From Janthinobacterium sp. LM6 (GTDB taxonomy: Bacteria; Pseudomonadota; Gammaproteobacteria; Burkholderiales; Burkholderiaceae_D), in the NCBI RefSeq assembly GCF_002002885.1, contig NZ_CP019510.1, forward strand, positions 2,232,001-2,296,000: a stretch of DNA of 64,000 nucleotides. Reading direction: 5' to 3'. This document shows positions 33,825-47,343 of the stretch, in pieces. Each line of letters opens with the position of its first letter. Within the stretch, counting starts at the first letter, position 1. The notes under the pieces are model-generated. The model had not been told where the DNA came from. It saw nothing but the letters and a program-made list of their open reading frames with translations, and did not search any database. Made by a program: the position numbers and the translations under genes.

Positions 33825-35040
33825 CACGATCTTGTTGCCCGCCAGCCGGCGCCGCTTCCTGCGCACGACGGCCGCCCTGGGCGCCGCCGTGGCGGGGCCT
33901 GGGGCAGCCCTGGCTGCCTCTGTCACCTTGCCGTTTGAAAACGGCGAGCGCGAACTGGTGGCCTTTCCGCAAAAGCGCCCGCTGATCCTGCTGACCAGCC
34001 GCCCGCCCCAGCTGGAAACGCCGTTCGGCGTGTTCAACGAGGGGGCCATCACGCCCAACGACGCGTTCTTCGTGCGCTACCACTGGAGCGGCTTGCCCAC
34101 CAGCATAGACGGCGGCAGCTACCGGCTGCGCATCGCCGGCCTCGTCAAGACGCCCTTGGAACTGTCGCTGGCGGAACTGAAACAGCTGGCCGAGCCCGTC
34201 GACGTGGTGGCCGTGACGCAATGTTCGGGCAACAGCCGCGGCTTCTTTGCTCCGCGTGCGAATGGCGGACAGCTGGGCAATGGCGCCATGGGCAATGCCC
34301 GCTGGACGGGCGTCCCCCTGAAAACCGTGCTGGAAAAGGCCGGCATCGCGGCCAATGCCGTGCAAGTGGCCTTCAATGGCCTGGAAACGCCGCCCGTGGG
34401 CGACGGCCCCGACTTCCAGAAAGCCTTGTCCGTCGAGCACATCATGGCCGGCGACGTGCTGCTGGCCTGGGCCATGAATGGCGAGGACATTCCTTTCCTG
34501 AACGGCTATCCGCTGCGCCTGATCGTACCCGGCTATTACGGCACCTACTGGGTCAAGCACTTGAGCGACATCACCGTGCTGGACAAACCGTTCGACGGCT
34601 TCTGGATGAGCACGGGCTACCGCATTCCCGACAATGGTTCCGGCTTCATCGAGCCGGGCACGCCCGTGGGCAAGACGACGCCGATCAGCCGCCTCAACGT
34701 GCGCTCCTTCATTACCAGCGTGCAAGATGGCGTGCAAGTGAAGGCGGGACGCGACCTGGCCCTGCGCGGCATCGCCTTCGATGGCGGCCAGGGCATCAGC
34801 GAGGTGACCGTGTCGGTGGACGGCGGCCAGACCTGGCAGGAAGCCAGGCTGGGCAAGGACCTGGGACGCTTTTCCTTCCGCGAGTGGACGATGGTCATGA
34901 AGGCGCCGCGCAAGGGAAAGCATGTGCTGATGGTGCGCGCCGTCAACCGCATCGGCCAGAGCCAGCCCATGAAAGCCCTGTGGAATCCCATGGGTTACAT
35001 GCGCAATGTGGTGGAAACCACGCGCATCCAGGCAGTCTGA
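33817..35040 (+). CDS. sorA: Sulfite:cytochrome c oxidoreductase, molybdenum subunit
   Basis: A 407-residue molybdopterin enzyme that oxidises sulfite to sulfate in the periplasm. The N-terminus has a twin-arginine signal (RRRFLRT) with a hydrophobic stretch ending near ALA-AS. The molybdenum-ligand cysteine lies in TQCSGNSRG near residue 136. The oxidoreductase molybdopterin domain (about 60-280) is followed by a Mo-co dimerisation domain starting near NVRSFITSVQDGVQV. It fits the SorA/YedY-like sulfite oxidase family and is paired with a cytochrome c gene, as in Starkeya sorAB. Sulfite set free by Xsc is the expected substrate. Confidence 0.9.
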   Translation: MSDTILLPASRRRFLRTTAALGAAVAGPGAALAASVTLPFENGERELVAFPQKRPLILLTSRPPQLETPFGVFNEGAITPNDAFFVRYHWSGLPTSIDGGSYRLRIAGLVKTPLELSLAELKQLAEPVDVVAVTQCSGNSRGFFAPRANGGQLGNGAMGNARWTGVPLKTVLEKAGIAANAVQVAFNGLETPPVGDGPDFQKALSVEHIMAGDVLLAWAMNGEDIPFLNGYPLRLIVPGYYGTYWVKHLSDITVLDKPFDGFWMSTGYRIPDNGSGFIEPGTPVGKTTPISRLNVRSFITSVQDGVQVKAGRDLALRGIAFDGGQGISEVTVSVDGGQTWQEARLGKDLGRFSFREWTMVMKAPRKGKHVLMVRAVNRIGQSQPMKALWNPMGYMRNVVETTRIQAV

Positions 35041-35050
35041 GGAGAACCAT

Positions 35051-35665
35051 ATGAAGATATTACTTGCCGCGCTGGCACTGTCGGCGGCGGGCGGCGCGTG
35101 CGCGCTGGACATTCACTTGCCGCCGGAAACGGCGACCTATAAACCCAGTGAGTTGCCTGGCTACCAGTTGGTGCAGCGCAATTGCATGACGTGCCATGCG
35201 GCCCAGTACGCATCGACCCAGCCGCCCGCCTCGCCGCGCGCCTACTGGGAAGCGACCGTCAAGAAGATGAAAAAGCCGTTCGGCGCCCAGTTTGACGATG
35301 CGGACATGCCGGCCATGGTCGATTACCTGGTGAAAACCTATGGAGCGGAGCGGGGCGCCGCAGCTGCGGGCGCGGCCATCGCCAAACCCGTGGCAGCCGC
35401 CGTCCCGGCCGCCGGCGGCAAGGATGTCAAAAGCTTGCTGGCGGCGAACGGCTGCATGGCTTGCCACGCCCTCGACCAGAAAGTGGTCGGCCCCGGCTTT
35501 GCGGAAGTGGCGGCCAGGTACAAGGGCAAGGACGGCATCGCCGCCGTGGCTGCCAACATTCGCAGTGGCGGCGCCGGCAAATGGGGCCCCGTGCCCATGC
35601 CGCCGTTCAGCCAGCTCAGTGCAGCCGATGCGGCGACCCTGGCGAAGTACGTGCTGAACAGATAA
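35051..35665 (+). CDS. sorB: c-type cytochrome subunit of sulfite dehydrogenase
   Basis: A 204-residue periplasmic cytochrome with a signal peptide (about residues 1-18) and two CxxCH haem sites, CMTCH near residue 55 and CMACH near residue 136. An alanine-rich linker joins the two domains. The second has VGPGFAEVAARYKGKDG and MPPFSQLS, with the axial Met. It accepts electrons from SorA. Classical SorB has one haem; the two-haem form here is longer, and may be a fusion of two class I domains. It begins 10 bases after sorA and is followed by a terminator. Confidence 0.85.
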   Translation: MKILLAALALSAAGGACALDIHLPPETATYKPSELPGYQLVQRNCMTCHAAQYASTQPPASPRAYWEATVKKMKKPFGAQFDDADMPAMVDYLVKTYGAERGAAAAGAAIAKPVAAAVPAAGGKDVKSLLAANGCMACHALDQKVVGPGFAEVAARYKGKDGIAAVAANIRSGGAGKWGPVPMPPFSQLSAADAATLAKYVLNR

Positions 35666-35727
35666 GTTCGTCCGAGACGCGCGGCAACCCTTAATACCAC
35701 TTGCCGCCACCCGTCCTGCGCGGTATT

Positions 35728-35759
35728 GCCCGCTGCCATCATGCAGCGGGCTTTTTTTT
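35728..35759 (+). terminator. Terminator after sorAB
   Basis: A perfect 8-bp stem GCCCGCTG/CAGCGGGC is followed by eight T residues, marking the end of the sulfonate island. Confidence 0.88.
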
Positions 35760-35859
35760 ACTTCCGCCATTCGCCATTGCATCGCTTGCCAGCGCAGCGA
35801 TCGCCATCACTGGTATTGTAAAAAACACCGTTATATAAAACCACTTGACTACCAATTTT

Positions 35860-35892
35860 TAGCGTCGCATTCTCTGTGCAGAAAGCCGACGC
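35860..35892. promoter_or_regulatory. Inverted repeat upstream of GH19 chitinase
   Basis: AGCGTCG (35860-35866) and CGACGCT (35886-35892) form a perfect 7-bp inverted repeat about 75 bases before the chitinase start. AGAAAG and CTTTCT repeats interleave with it. A TTGACT lies at 35844-35849. It may be an operator; no matching regulator is nearby. Confidence 0.35.
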
Positions 35893-35964
35893 TTCGCTGT
35901 GCTTTCTTTACGTACAACATAAAAAGCTACTTCGATAGTTTTCGTATAACGTTCAGGAGACATT

Positions 35965-37422
35965 GTGAAGACACGGCAAATTAGCCGGCTGGCCTCGCCT
36001 TTGATGGCTGGCCTGCTGGGCAGCGCGCTGCTCGCTTGCGGCGGCAATTCCACCACCGAACCCCCATCGACCCTGCTGGCCGCCACGGCCGCCAGCGACA
36101 GTTGCGCGGCCTGGAGCGCCGCTGCCGTCTACACGGCGGGCCAGTGCGCCGTCTACGACGGCAAGGTGTACCGGGCCAAATGGTGGGTGCAGGGCACGGC
36201 GCCGAACAACGACCAGTGGGGACCGTGGAGCCTCGATAGCACCACGCCAACCCCGACACCGACCCCGACGCCAACCCCGACACCGACCCCGACCCCGACG
36301 CCAACACCGACACCGACACCTACGCCCGGCATTCCCACCAAGGCCCAGGCCGAAGCGAACGAGGCGGCGCTGACGAACAACGATTTCTTCCGCAAGGTCA
36401 AGGCCTCGATCCGTACCCTGGGCAATGCGGCCGTCGAAGCCGTGCAGCCTGGCCTGGCCGGCAATCCGCTCAACGTCAAGCGCGTCGAGCGCCTGCTGCC
36501 GGCGGCGAAGTGGGATTACTATTTTGCCGCGCGCGACGCCAGCTACACGTATCAACGTTTCCTGCAAGCCGTGGCCAAGTTCCCCGCCGTGTGCGACGAC
36601 TACAGCGACGGGCGCAATGCGGACGCCATCTGCCGCCACAGCCTGGCGACCATGTTTGCCCACTTCGGGCAGGAAACGGGCGACCACAACGCCAGCAGCC
36701 CGCTGCCGCAATGGCGCCAGGGCTTGAAATATTTGCGCGAGCTGGGCTGCGACGAAACGGGCGCCGGCTGCGGCTACAACATCGAGTGCGCCGATCCCGT
36801 CTTCAACAAGGTGTGGACCTGCGGCAAGAATGCCGACGGCAGCTTCAAGAAGTACTTTGGACGCGGCGCCAAGCAGCTGTCGTACAACTACAACTATGGG
36901 CCGTTTTCGCAAGCCATGCATGACGGCGATCAATCCGTGCTGCTGAAAAATCCGGACCTGGTGGCCTCGACGTGGCTGAACCTGGCGTCGGCCACGTTCT
37001 TCTTTGTCTATCCGCAACCGCCGAAACCGTCGATGCTGCACGTGCTCGACGGTACGTGGGTGCCGAACGCGGCCGATACGACGGCTGGCGCGGGCAATAA
37101 CTTTGCCACCACCATCATGATCATCAATGCCGAATGCGGGCAGGGCACGGAAAAGCAGGCCGCGCAAAACCGTATCGATTACTACAAGCAATTTGCCGCC
37201 GACATGGGCTGGGATTATTCCGGCGAACAATTGTCTTGCGCCAACATGCAGCGCTTCACCCCGGCCAGTTCCGCTGCCTACAACATCTATTGGGAAAAGA
37301 ACTGGAGCGCGGGTGGCGAGAACCAATGCCAGCTGGTCAGTTACCAAACCCCGTACAGCGCCTTGCTGGCCGGAAACTACGTGAAATGCGTGGAAGCCAA
37401 CTGGAATGTGAAGTTGCAGTAG
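35965..37422 (+). CDS. GH19 chitinase lipoprotein with chitin-binding domain
   Basis: A 485-residue secreted chitinase. The signal ends in a lipobox (LLAC, Cys about residue 25), so it is probably a lipoprotein. A CBM5/12-type chitin-binding domain follows (about 47-90, [20 protein letters not shown] and AKWWVQG), then a pure Thr-Pro linker (about 92-122). The GH19 catalytic domain has the general acid glutamate in [11 protein letters not shown] near residue 237 and [15 protein letters not shown]. It cleaves chitin with inversion. The start is GTG, with CAGGAGA 4 bases upstream. A second chitinase of matching domain plan follows. Confidence 0.9.
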   Translation: MKTRQISRLASPLMAGLLGSALLACGGNSTTEPPSTLLAATAASDSCAAWSAAAVYTAGQCAVYDGKVYRAKWWVQGTAPNNDQWGPWSLDSTTPTPTPTPTPTPTPTPTPTPTPTPTPTPGIPTKAQAEANEAALTNNDFFRKVKASIRTLGNAAVEAVQPGLAGNPLNVKRVERLLPAAKWDYYFAARDASYTYQRFLQAVAKFPAVCDDYSDGRNADAICRHSLATMFAHFGQETGDHNASSPLPQWRQGLKYLRELGCDETGAGCGYNIECADPVFNKVWTCGKNADGSFKKYFGRGAKQLSYNYNYGPFSQAMHDGDQSVLLKNPDLVASTWLNLASATFFFVYPQPPKPSMLHVLDGTWVPNAADTTAGAGNNFATTIMIINAECGQGTEKQAAQNRIDYYKQFAADMGWDYSGEQLSCANMQRFTPASSAAYNIYWEKNWSAGGENQCQLVSYQTPYSALLAGNYVKCVEANWNVKLQ

Positions 37423-37534
37423 CAGTAAATGCAGGAATAGCCGGCCAGGGATAACAGTTGACAAGAGCCCCTTCAGGGGCCTGCAACAGCTCACAACGTA
37501 CAACCTGTACAACCATAACGGAGACCAATACAAC

Positions 37535-39937
<2,403 letters not shown>

Positions 39938-39957
39938 AGTTGTTGATGCCGTAAAGT

Positions 39958-39988
39958 AAAAAGGCGGAACCTCGGTTCCGCCCTTTTT
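39958..39988. terminator. Bidirectional terminator between GH18 chitinase and LamB-type porin
   Basis: AAAAAGGCGGAACC and GGTTCCGCCCTTTTT form a long inverted repeat with A and T tracts at the two ends, between convergent genes. Confidence 0.85.
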
Positions 39989-40009
39989 AGTTTCTACCGC
40001 AGCCAGGTA

Positions 40010-41278
40010 TTAGAACCAGGTTTCCACCTGGAAACCATACGAGGTGCCGCTGGTATTGTTGTTGTAGATCGGGCCGCCGTTGTTCGACGCATTGACCGAG
40101 GCGGTGGCCGCATCGTTCCATTTGCCGTAGGTCACGAAAGCGCGCAGTTCAGGACGCGACCACAGGCCAGGACCGGCCGAGATCGTCGGCGCGATGGTCA
40201 GCTTGGTCAGCCGCTTGGCCGGCAGGCCGCCCGCTTGCGTCACGCGGTCCGTGCCCAGTTCGCCCACCAGCTTGAAGTTGTCGGTGAATGCGTACACAGG
40301 GCGCACGCCGACCGAGGTCCAGGTCGAGGAACCGTTGGCGTTCGACTCGTCTTTTTGCCACAGGGCGACGAATTCCATGCCGAAGTTGGCCATCGGCTGG
40401 ATCGCCATGTCATTGAAGATGCGCGTGCGTTTCACGTCCGAACCGAAATTGGTGTCGCCCGAAGCGCCGAACTGCGCGCCCTTGCCGGTGCCGGGACCGA
40501 CGCCGTACTGCACGCCGAAGGTATTGCCGCCGCCAAACACTTTACCTTGACGGTGGAATGCCGACAGCTGCCAGCCATTATTGCGCTTGCCAGTGTCGAC
40601 GTCATCCTTGCCTTCGCCGATGATGTAGGTCGCGGCCAGGTCCAGCGTGCCGTTTTCATTCACGGGAATCTCGCCAAAGATGAAGTTCTGGCGCACGGCC
40701 GATTTGGTGTTGACGCCGCCGTTCGGCAACGCGACCTTGACGTCGTTGTCCTTGAAGAAGGCATACGAGAATTTACCGGGGCCAGCGGGAATGCGGTCCA
40801 GGCCCGCGCCCGTGCCGTTCATGTTGATATATTGCAAGTCCAGCATGTGGATGTCAGGACGGTAGTAGAAGCGTTTACCGATCCAGGCCGTGCCGCCGTT
40901 CAGGAAATCGAGTCCCTGCGCTTCGACGTAGGCCTTGACGATGCCCAGCTTGTTGTCGCCGAAATCCGAGTTTGGCGCGTAAGCGTTGACCCAGATCGTG
41001 GCCAGGTAGTTCACGCCGCCGGACTTGGCGACGGACTTGGTGTAGCCGAATTCCGTGTAGGCGTCGCACTCATTGCCCAGACGGTATTTCATGGTGTTGC
41101 CGCCCAGGCCGAAGCAGCCTTGCGAGCCGCCGTCGCCCGACGTATTGCTGCCGGCGCCGGCGCGCAGGTAGCCGTGGAAGCCTTCGGAGTCGGATGGGTA
41201 CATGGGGTCGGCCATGGCGGAAGCGCTGGCGATGGCGAGGAGCAGGGCAGGCAAGGTTTTCAATGCAGTGCGGTTCAT
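40010..41278 (-). CDS. Maltoporin-like carbohydrate porin (LamB family)
   Basis: A 422-residue outer-membrane porin. Residues 1-23 are a signal peptide ending at AMA, and the mature protein starts DPMYPSDSEGFHGYLRAGAG. KYRLGNECDAYTEFGYTKSV and WIGKRFYYRPDIHMLDLQYIN are LamB landmarks, and the chain ends on VETWF as expected for a barrel. It passes sugars or sugar alcohols. It is divergent from the polyol ABC transporter genes across a 310-base region with repeated GATACT sites, so it likely serves polyol uptake rather than maltodextrin. The ATG at 41278 has a GGAGA box. Confidence 0.9.
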   Translation of the reverse strand: MNRTALKTLPALLLAIASASAMADPMYPSDSEGFHGYLRAGAGSNTSGDGGSQGCFGLGGNTMKYRLGNECDAYTEFGYTKSVAKSGGVNYLATIWVNAYAPNSDFGDNKLGIVKAYVEAQGLDFLNGGTAWIGKRFYYRPDIHMLDLQYINMNGTGAGLDRIPAGPGKFSYAFFKDNDVKVALPNGGVNTKSAVRQNFIFGEIPVNENGTLDLAATYIIGEGKDDVDTGKRNNGWQLSAFHRQGKVFGGGNTFGVQYGVGPGTGKGAQFGASGDTNFGSDVKRTRIFNDMAIQPMANFGMEFVALWQKDESNANGSSTWTSVGVRPVYAFTDNFKLVGELGTDRVTQAGGLPAKRLTKLTIAPTISAGPGLWSRPELRAFVTYGKWNDAATASVNASNNGGPIYNNNTSGTSYGFQVETWF

Positions 41279-41406
41279 GCGGTCTCCAGAAAAATGTAGG
41301 TGGTAGCGGTGGTGCCCCGGAAGGCTCTCACCGCACACGGTCTAATGCCGAAAACCAAGTCTAGCAGCGCTTTTTTAACCACCCTGATACAAAACGAACA
41401 AGTGAC

Positions 41407-41511
41407 GATACTTTCTTTCAAAGTGTTGTTTTTATCCAATGTCGATACTCTTGCGCATAGTGGGCATGCAAAGGAGTATCGAATTGCGGTTTTGGAGTAT
41501 CAGAAAGTATC
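41407..41511. promoter_or_regulatory. Repeated GATACT/AGTATC sites in polyol promoter region
   Basis: GATACT occurs at 41407 and 41444, and its complement AGTATC at 41475, 41496 and 41506. The pair TCGATACTC (41442-41450) and GAGTATCGA (41474-41482) forms a perfect 9-bp inverted repeat, with TTGC and GCAA inside. These are likely sites for one or both AraC regulators encoded at 47-49 kb, controlling the LamB-type gene and the ABC operon. Confidence 0.6.
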
Positions 41512-41588
41512 AAAGTCTGGTGCTACATTGTGGTCGTGGTGCTAAGTACCTGAGCATTGCCAACGACAAAAAACACTGGAGACACACA

Positions 41589-42899
41589 ATGAAACGTTCC
41601 GCCATTGCCGCGCTGTTCGCCGGCGCGCTCTGCCTCAGCTCGTCCGCCTCGGCCGCAACCGACCTCGTCATCGCCACCGTCAACAACGGCCACATGATCG
41701 AAATGCAAAAGCTCAGCAAGTTCTTCGAGCAAGCCAATCCCGACATCAAGCTCAAATGGGTGACCCTGGAAGAGGGGGTCTTGCGCCAGCGCATGACCAC
41801 GGATATCGCCACCAAGGGCGGCCAGTTCGACGTGATGACCATCGGCCTGTATGAAACGCCCATCTGGGGCAAGAAAAACTGGCTGATCCCCATCAAGCCG
41901 GACGCCAAATACGATATCGACGACTTGCTGCCGGCCATCCGCGAAGGCCTCTCCGGCGACGGCAAGCTGTACGCGTCGCCGTTCTATGGCGAAAGCTCGA
42001 TGATCATGTACCGCAGCGACCTGGTGAAAAAAGCCGGCGTGGCGATCGAAGACCGTCCTTCCTGGAACCAGTTGCGCGACGTGGCGGCCAAGCTGCACGA
42101 TCCGGCCAACGGCGTGTACGGCATCTGCCTGCGCGGCAAGCCGGGCTGGGGCGACAACATGGCCCTGATCACCACCATGGCCAATTCCTATGGCGGCCAG
42201 TTGTTCGACATGAAATGGAAGCCGCAATTTACCAGCAAGCCGTGGAAAGACGCGGTCAACATGTATGTCGACCTGATGAAGAAATATGGCCCGCCGGGCG
42301 CTGCTGCCAACAGCTTCAATGAAAACCTGGCGCTGTTCAACCAGGGCAAGTGCGGCATCTGGATCGATGCGACGATCGCCGCTTCCTTCATCACCGACCC
42401 CAAGCAAAGCAAGGTGGCCGACAAGGTGGCGTTCGCCCAGTCGCCCGTGGGCGTGACGGAGCGGGGCGCCAACTGGCTGTGGATCTGGTCGCTGGCCATT
42501 CCATCGAGTTCCAAGCACCCGAACGAGGCGCAGCGCTTCATCAACTGGGCCACCTCGCCTGACTACGTGAAACTGGTTGCCAAGGAAACGAGCTGGGCCA
42601 ACGTGCCGACCGGCACGCGCAAGTCGACGTATGCGAGCCCCGAGTTCCAGAAAGCGGCGAAATTTGCCGCCGCCGAAGGCAAGGCTCTGGCCACCACGCG
42701 CGCCGTGCAAAGCACCTTGCCGCCATCGCCGTACGTGGGCGTGCAATTTGCGTCGATTCCCGAATTCCAGGTGATCGGCGTGGCGGCCGGCCAGCAGATG
42801 GCGGCGGCGTTGCTGGGCAAGGTGACGGTGGACCAGGCGCTGGAATTGTCGCAGCAGACGGCGGAACGTGAGATGCGCAAGGGCGGCTATTACAAGTAA
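41589..42899 (+). CDS. smoE: Polyol (mannitol/sorbitol) ABC transporter substrate-binding protein
   Basis: A 436-residue periplasmic binding protein with a signal peptide (about 1-21, ending ASA). The mature N-terminus TDLVIATVNNGHMIEMQKLSKFF, the GLYETPIWGKKNWL segment and VPTGTRKSTY near the end match the SmoE/MtlE polyol-binding group. It should deliver mannitol, sorbitol or arabitol to the permeases encoded just downstream. It is the first gene of a probable operon reaching the mannitol dehydrogenase-like gene, preceded by the GATACT sites. Confidence 0.87.
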   Translation: MKRSAIAALFAGALCLSSSASAATDLVIATVNNGHMIEMQKLSKFFEQANPDIKLKWVTLEEGVLRQRMTTDIATKGGQFDVMTIGLYETPIWGKKNWLIPIKPDAKYDIDDLLPAIREGLSGDGKLYASPFYGESSMIMYRSDLVKKAGVAIEDRPSWNQLRDVAAKLHDPANGVYGICLRGKPGWGDNMALITTMANSYGGQLFDMKWKPQFTSKPWKDAVNMYVDLMKKYGPPGAAANSFNENLALFNQGKCGIWIDATIAASFITDPKQSKVADKVAFAQSPVGVTERGANWLWIWSLAIPSSSKHPNEAQRFINWATSPDYVKLVAKETSWANVPTGTRKSTYASPEFQKAAKFAAAEGKALATTRAVQSTLPPSPYVGVQFASIPEFQVIGVAAGQQMAAALLGKVTVDQALELSQQTAEREMRKGGYYK

Positions 42900-42978
42900 G
42901 AGGATAGCCTGCCAAACCTGCTGCGCGGTTTGTAGTATGCAAACAGGTGATGCTGTTGTAACCCGAAAGGCGAAAGCT

Positions 42979-43042
42979 GGGGTCGGACCCTCGGATCGGA
43001 ATGCGTCCCATTGGGCCGCATTCCCCCTCAGGGGCCGACCCC
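42979..43042. repeat. Dispersed palindromic element, copy E
   Basis: Outer arms GGGGTCGG (42979-42986) and CCGACCCC (43035-43042) are a variant of the family arms. Inside is a symmetric core, GGAATGCG and CGCATTCC around CCCATTGGG. It sits between the binding-protein and permease genes, where a stable hairpin could shield the abundant 5' transcript and lower downstream expression. Confidence 0.75.
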
Positions 43043-43094
43043 GGTATCTTGGCCTTGCGGGTTTAAAAGATACCTCACGTCTCAAGAGAACCCT

Positions 43095-43955
43095 ATGAAA
43101 CGCATTATTCCCCGGACTTTGCTGACGCCGGCCGTGCTTGCCGTCTCCGTCATTTCCGTGATCCCCTTATTGATCACCCTGTATTACGCGTTCGTGCGTT
43201 ATTCGATGCTCGATCCCAGCGGCCATCCTTTCCATGGCCTGGCCAATTTCCACTTTTTCTTTACGGATGCCTCGTTCCTGCCGGCCCTGCAGAACACGTT
43301 TACCCTGCTGTTTTCCGTCATGCTGATCACCGTGGTGCTGGGCACGGCACTGGGGCTGCTGATCAATGAAGCATTCCCTGGGCGCGCCGTCGTGCGCGTG
43401 CTCTTGATTTCGCCGTTTCTCGTCATGCCGGCCGTCAATGCCCTGATGTGGAAGAACATGCTGCTCAACCCGATCTACGGCCTGTTCGCGCAGATCAGCC
43501 TGTTCTTTGGCGCCACGCCCGTCGACTGGCTGTCGGCCCACCCCTTGTTTTCCATCATCATGATGGTTTCGTGGCAATGGCTGCCGTTTGCCTGCCTGAT
43601 CTTCATGACGGCGCTGCAATCGATGGACCGGGAACAGCTGGAAGCGGCGCGCATGGATGGCGCCACGTATCTGCAGCAGTTGCGCTACCTCTACATTCCC
43701 CACCTGGGACGCGCCGTCTCGGTGGTGCTGATGATCGAAATGATCTTCTTGCTGTCGATCTTTGCGGAAATCTTTACCACCACGGGCGGCGGTCCCGGCT
43801 TCGACACGACCACCATCACCTTCATGATCTATCAGCAGGCACTGCTGTCGTATGACGTGGGAGCGGCCTCGGCCGGCGCCCTGTTCGCCGTGCTCATCGC
43901 CAACATCGCCGCCTTCTTCCTGATGCGCGTCATCGGCAAGAATCTGTCGAAATAA
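43095..43955 (+). CDS. smoF: Polyol ABC transporter permease 1
   Basis: A 286-residue inner-membrane permease with six predicted helices (first at about residues 8-28). The EAA loop is EAARMDGATYLQQLRYLYIPHL near residue 190, contacting the ATPase. It belongs to the MalF-like subfamily of sugar permeases and pairs with the next gene. ATG 43095 was chosen for the hydrophobic N-terminus; the open frame before it lies in the palindromic element. It is followed after 10 bases by permease 2. Confidence 0.88.
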   Translation: MKRIIPRTLLTPAVLAVSVISVIPLLITLYYAFVRYSMLDPSGHPFHGLANFHFFFTDASFLPALQNTFTLLFSVMLITVVLGTALGLLINEAFPGRAVVRVLLISPFLVMPAVNALMWKNMLLNPIYGLFAQISLFFGATPVDWLSAHPLFSIIMMVSWQWLPFACLIFMTALQSMDREQLEAARMDGATYLQQLRYLYIPHLGRAVSVVLMIEMIFLLSIFAEIFTTTGGGPGFDTTTITFMIYQQALLSYDVGAASAGALFAVLIANIAAFFLMRVIGKNLSK

Positions 43956-43965
43956 GGAGACCTTG

Positions 43966-44784
43966 ATGCATAGCAAACTCAATCTGTATGGCCGCACGGC
44001 CGCCGCCTGGCTGTGCGCGCTGCTGCTGTTCTTTCCCATCTTCTGGCTGGGCCTGATGGCCTTCAAGACGGAAGGGCAAGCCATTTCCACGCCGCCGCTG
44101 CTGTTTTTCACGCCGACCCTGGACAGCTTCCGCGAAGTGCTGGCGCGCGACAATTACTTCGGCTACGCGTGGAACTCGCTGTTTACCAGCGTGGTGTCGA
44201 CGGCCATCGGCCTGTTGATCGCCATCCCGGCCGCGTATTCCATGGCTTTCTTTCCCACGGGCGGCACCATCGGCTTGCTGAAATTCATGCTCAGCTCGCG
44301 CTACATGCCCGGCGTGGGCGCCCTGATGCCGATCTATATCTGCTACCAGTACTTCGGCCTGCTCGACACGCGCATCGGCCTGACCATCATGTTCATGCTG
44401 ATGAACCTGCCCATCATGATCTGGCTGCTGTACACGAGCATGAAGGAGCTGCCGCGCGAAATCCTGGAAGCGTCGCGCATGGATGGCGCCACCGTGTGGG
44501 ACGAATTCCGCCACGTCGTGCTGCCCCTGTCCGTGGGCGGCATCGCTTCCACGGCCCTCGTGTGCATGGTGTGGTCGTGGAATGAATCGTTCTGGTCGCT
44601 GAACCTGGGCGCGTCCAACGCGGGCACTCTGGCCTGGCTCATCGCCTCGTATTCGAGCCCGGAAGGCTTGTTCTGGGCCAAATTGTCGGCCGCTTCCCTG
44701 ATGGCCATCGCGCCCATCATGGCGCTGGGCTGGTTCTGCCAAAAACAACTGGTCCAGGGTATGACCTTCGGCGCTGTTAAGTAA
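43966..44784 (+). CDS. smoG: Polyol ABC transporter permease 2
   Basis: A 272-residue MalG-like permease with six predicted helices. The EAA loop EASRMDGATVWDEFRHVVLPL is near residue 165. With SmoF-like permease 1 it forms the membrane channel of the polyol importer. A GGAGA box lies 5 bases before the ATG at 43966. The ATPase gene follows after 18 bases. Confidence 0.88.
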   Translation: MHSKLNLYGRTAAAWLCALLLFFPIFWLGLMAFKTEGQAISTPPLLFFTPTLDSFREVLARDNYFGYAWNSLFTSVVSTAIGLLIAIPAAYSMAFFPTGGTIGLLKFMLSSRYMPGVGALMPIYICYQYFGLLDTRIGLTIMFMLMNLPIMIWLLYTSMKELPREILEASRMDGATVWDEFRHVVLPLSVGGIASTALVCMVWSWNESFWSLNLGASNAGTLAWLIASYSSPEGLFWAKLSAASLMAIAPIMALGWFCQKQLVQGMTFGAVK

Positions 44785-44802
44785 ACACTATTGGATGACA
44801 TC

Positions 44803-47327
<2,525 letters not shown>

Positions 47328-47343
47328 CGGGGGAGGGCGCGCC

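Noticed and set aside
36240..36330. Short tandem repeats that could be taken for an array
   Set aside because: They are in frame and encode the Thr-Pro linker of the GH19 chitinase; there are no spacers. The same holds for 37790-37968.
43011..43094. Upstream extension of polyol permease 1
   Set aside because: The extra codons come from palindromic element E, and the normal hydrophobic N-terminus with RBS starts at 43095.
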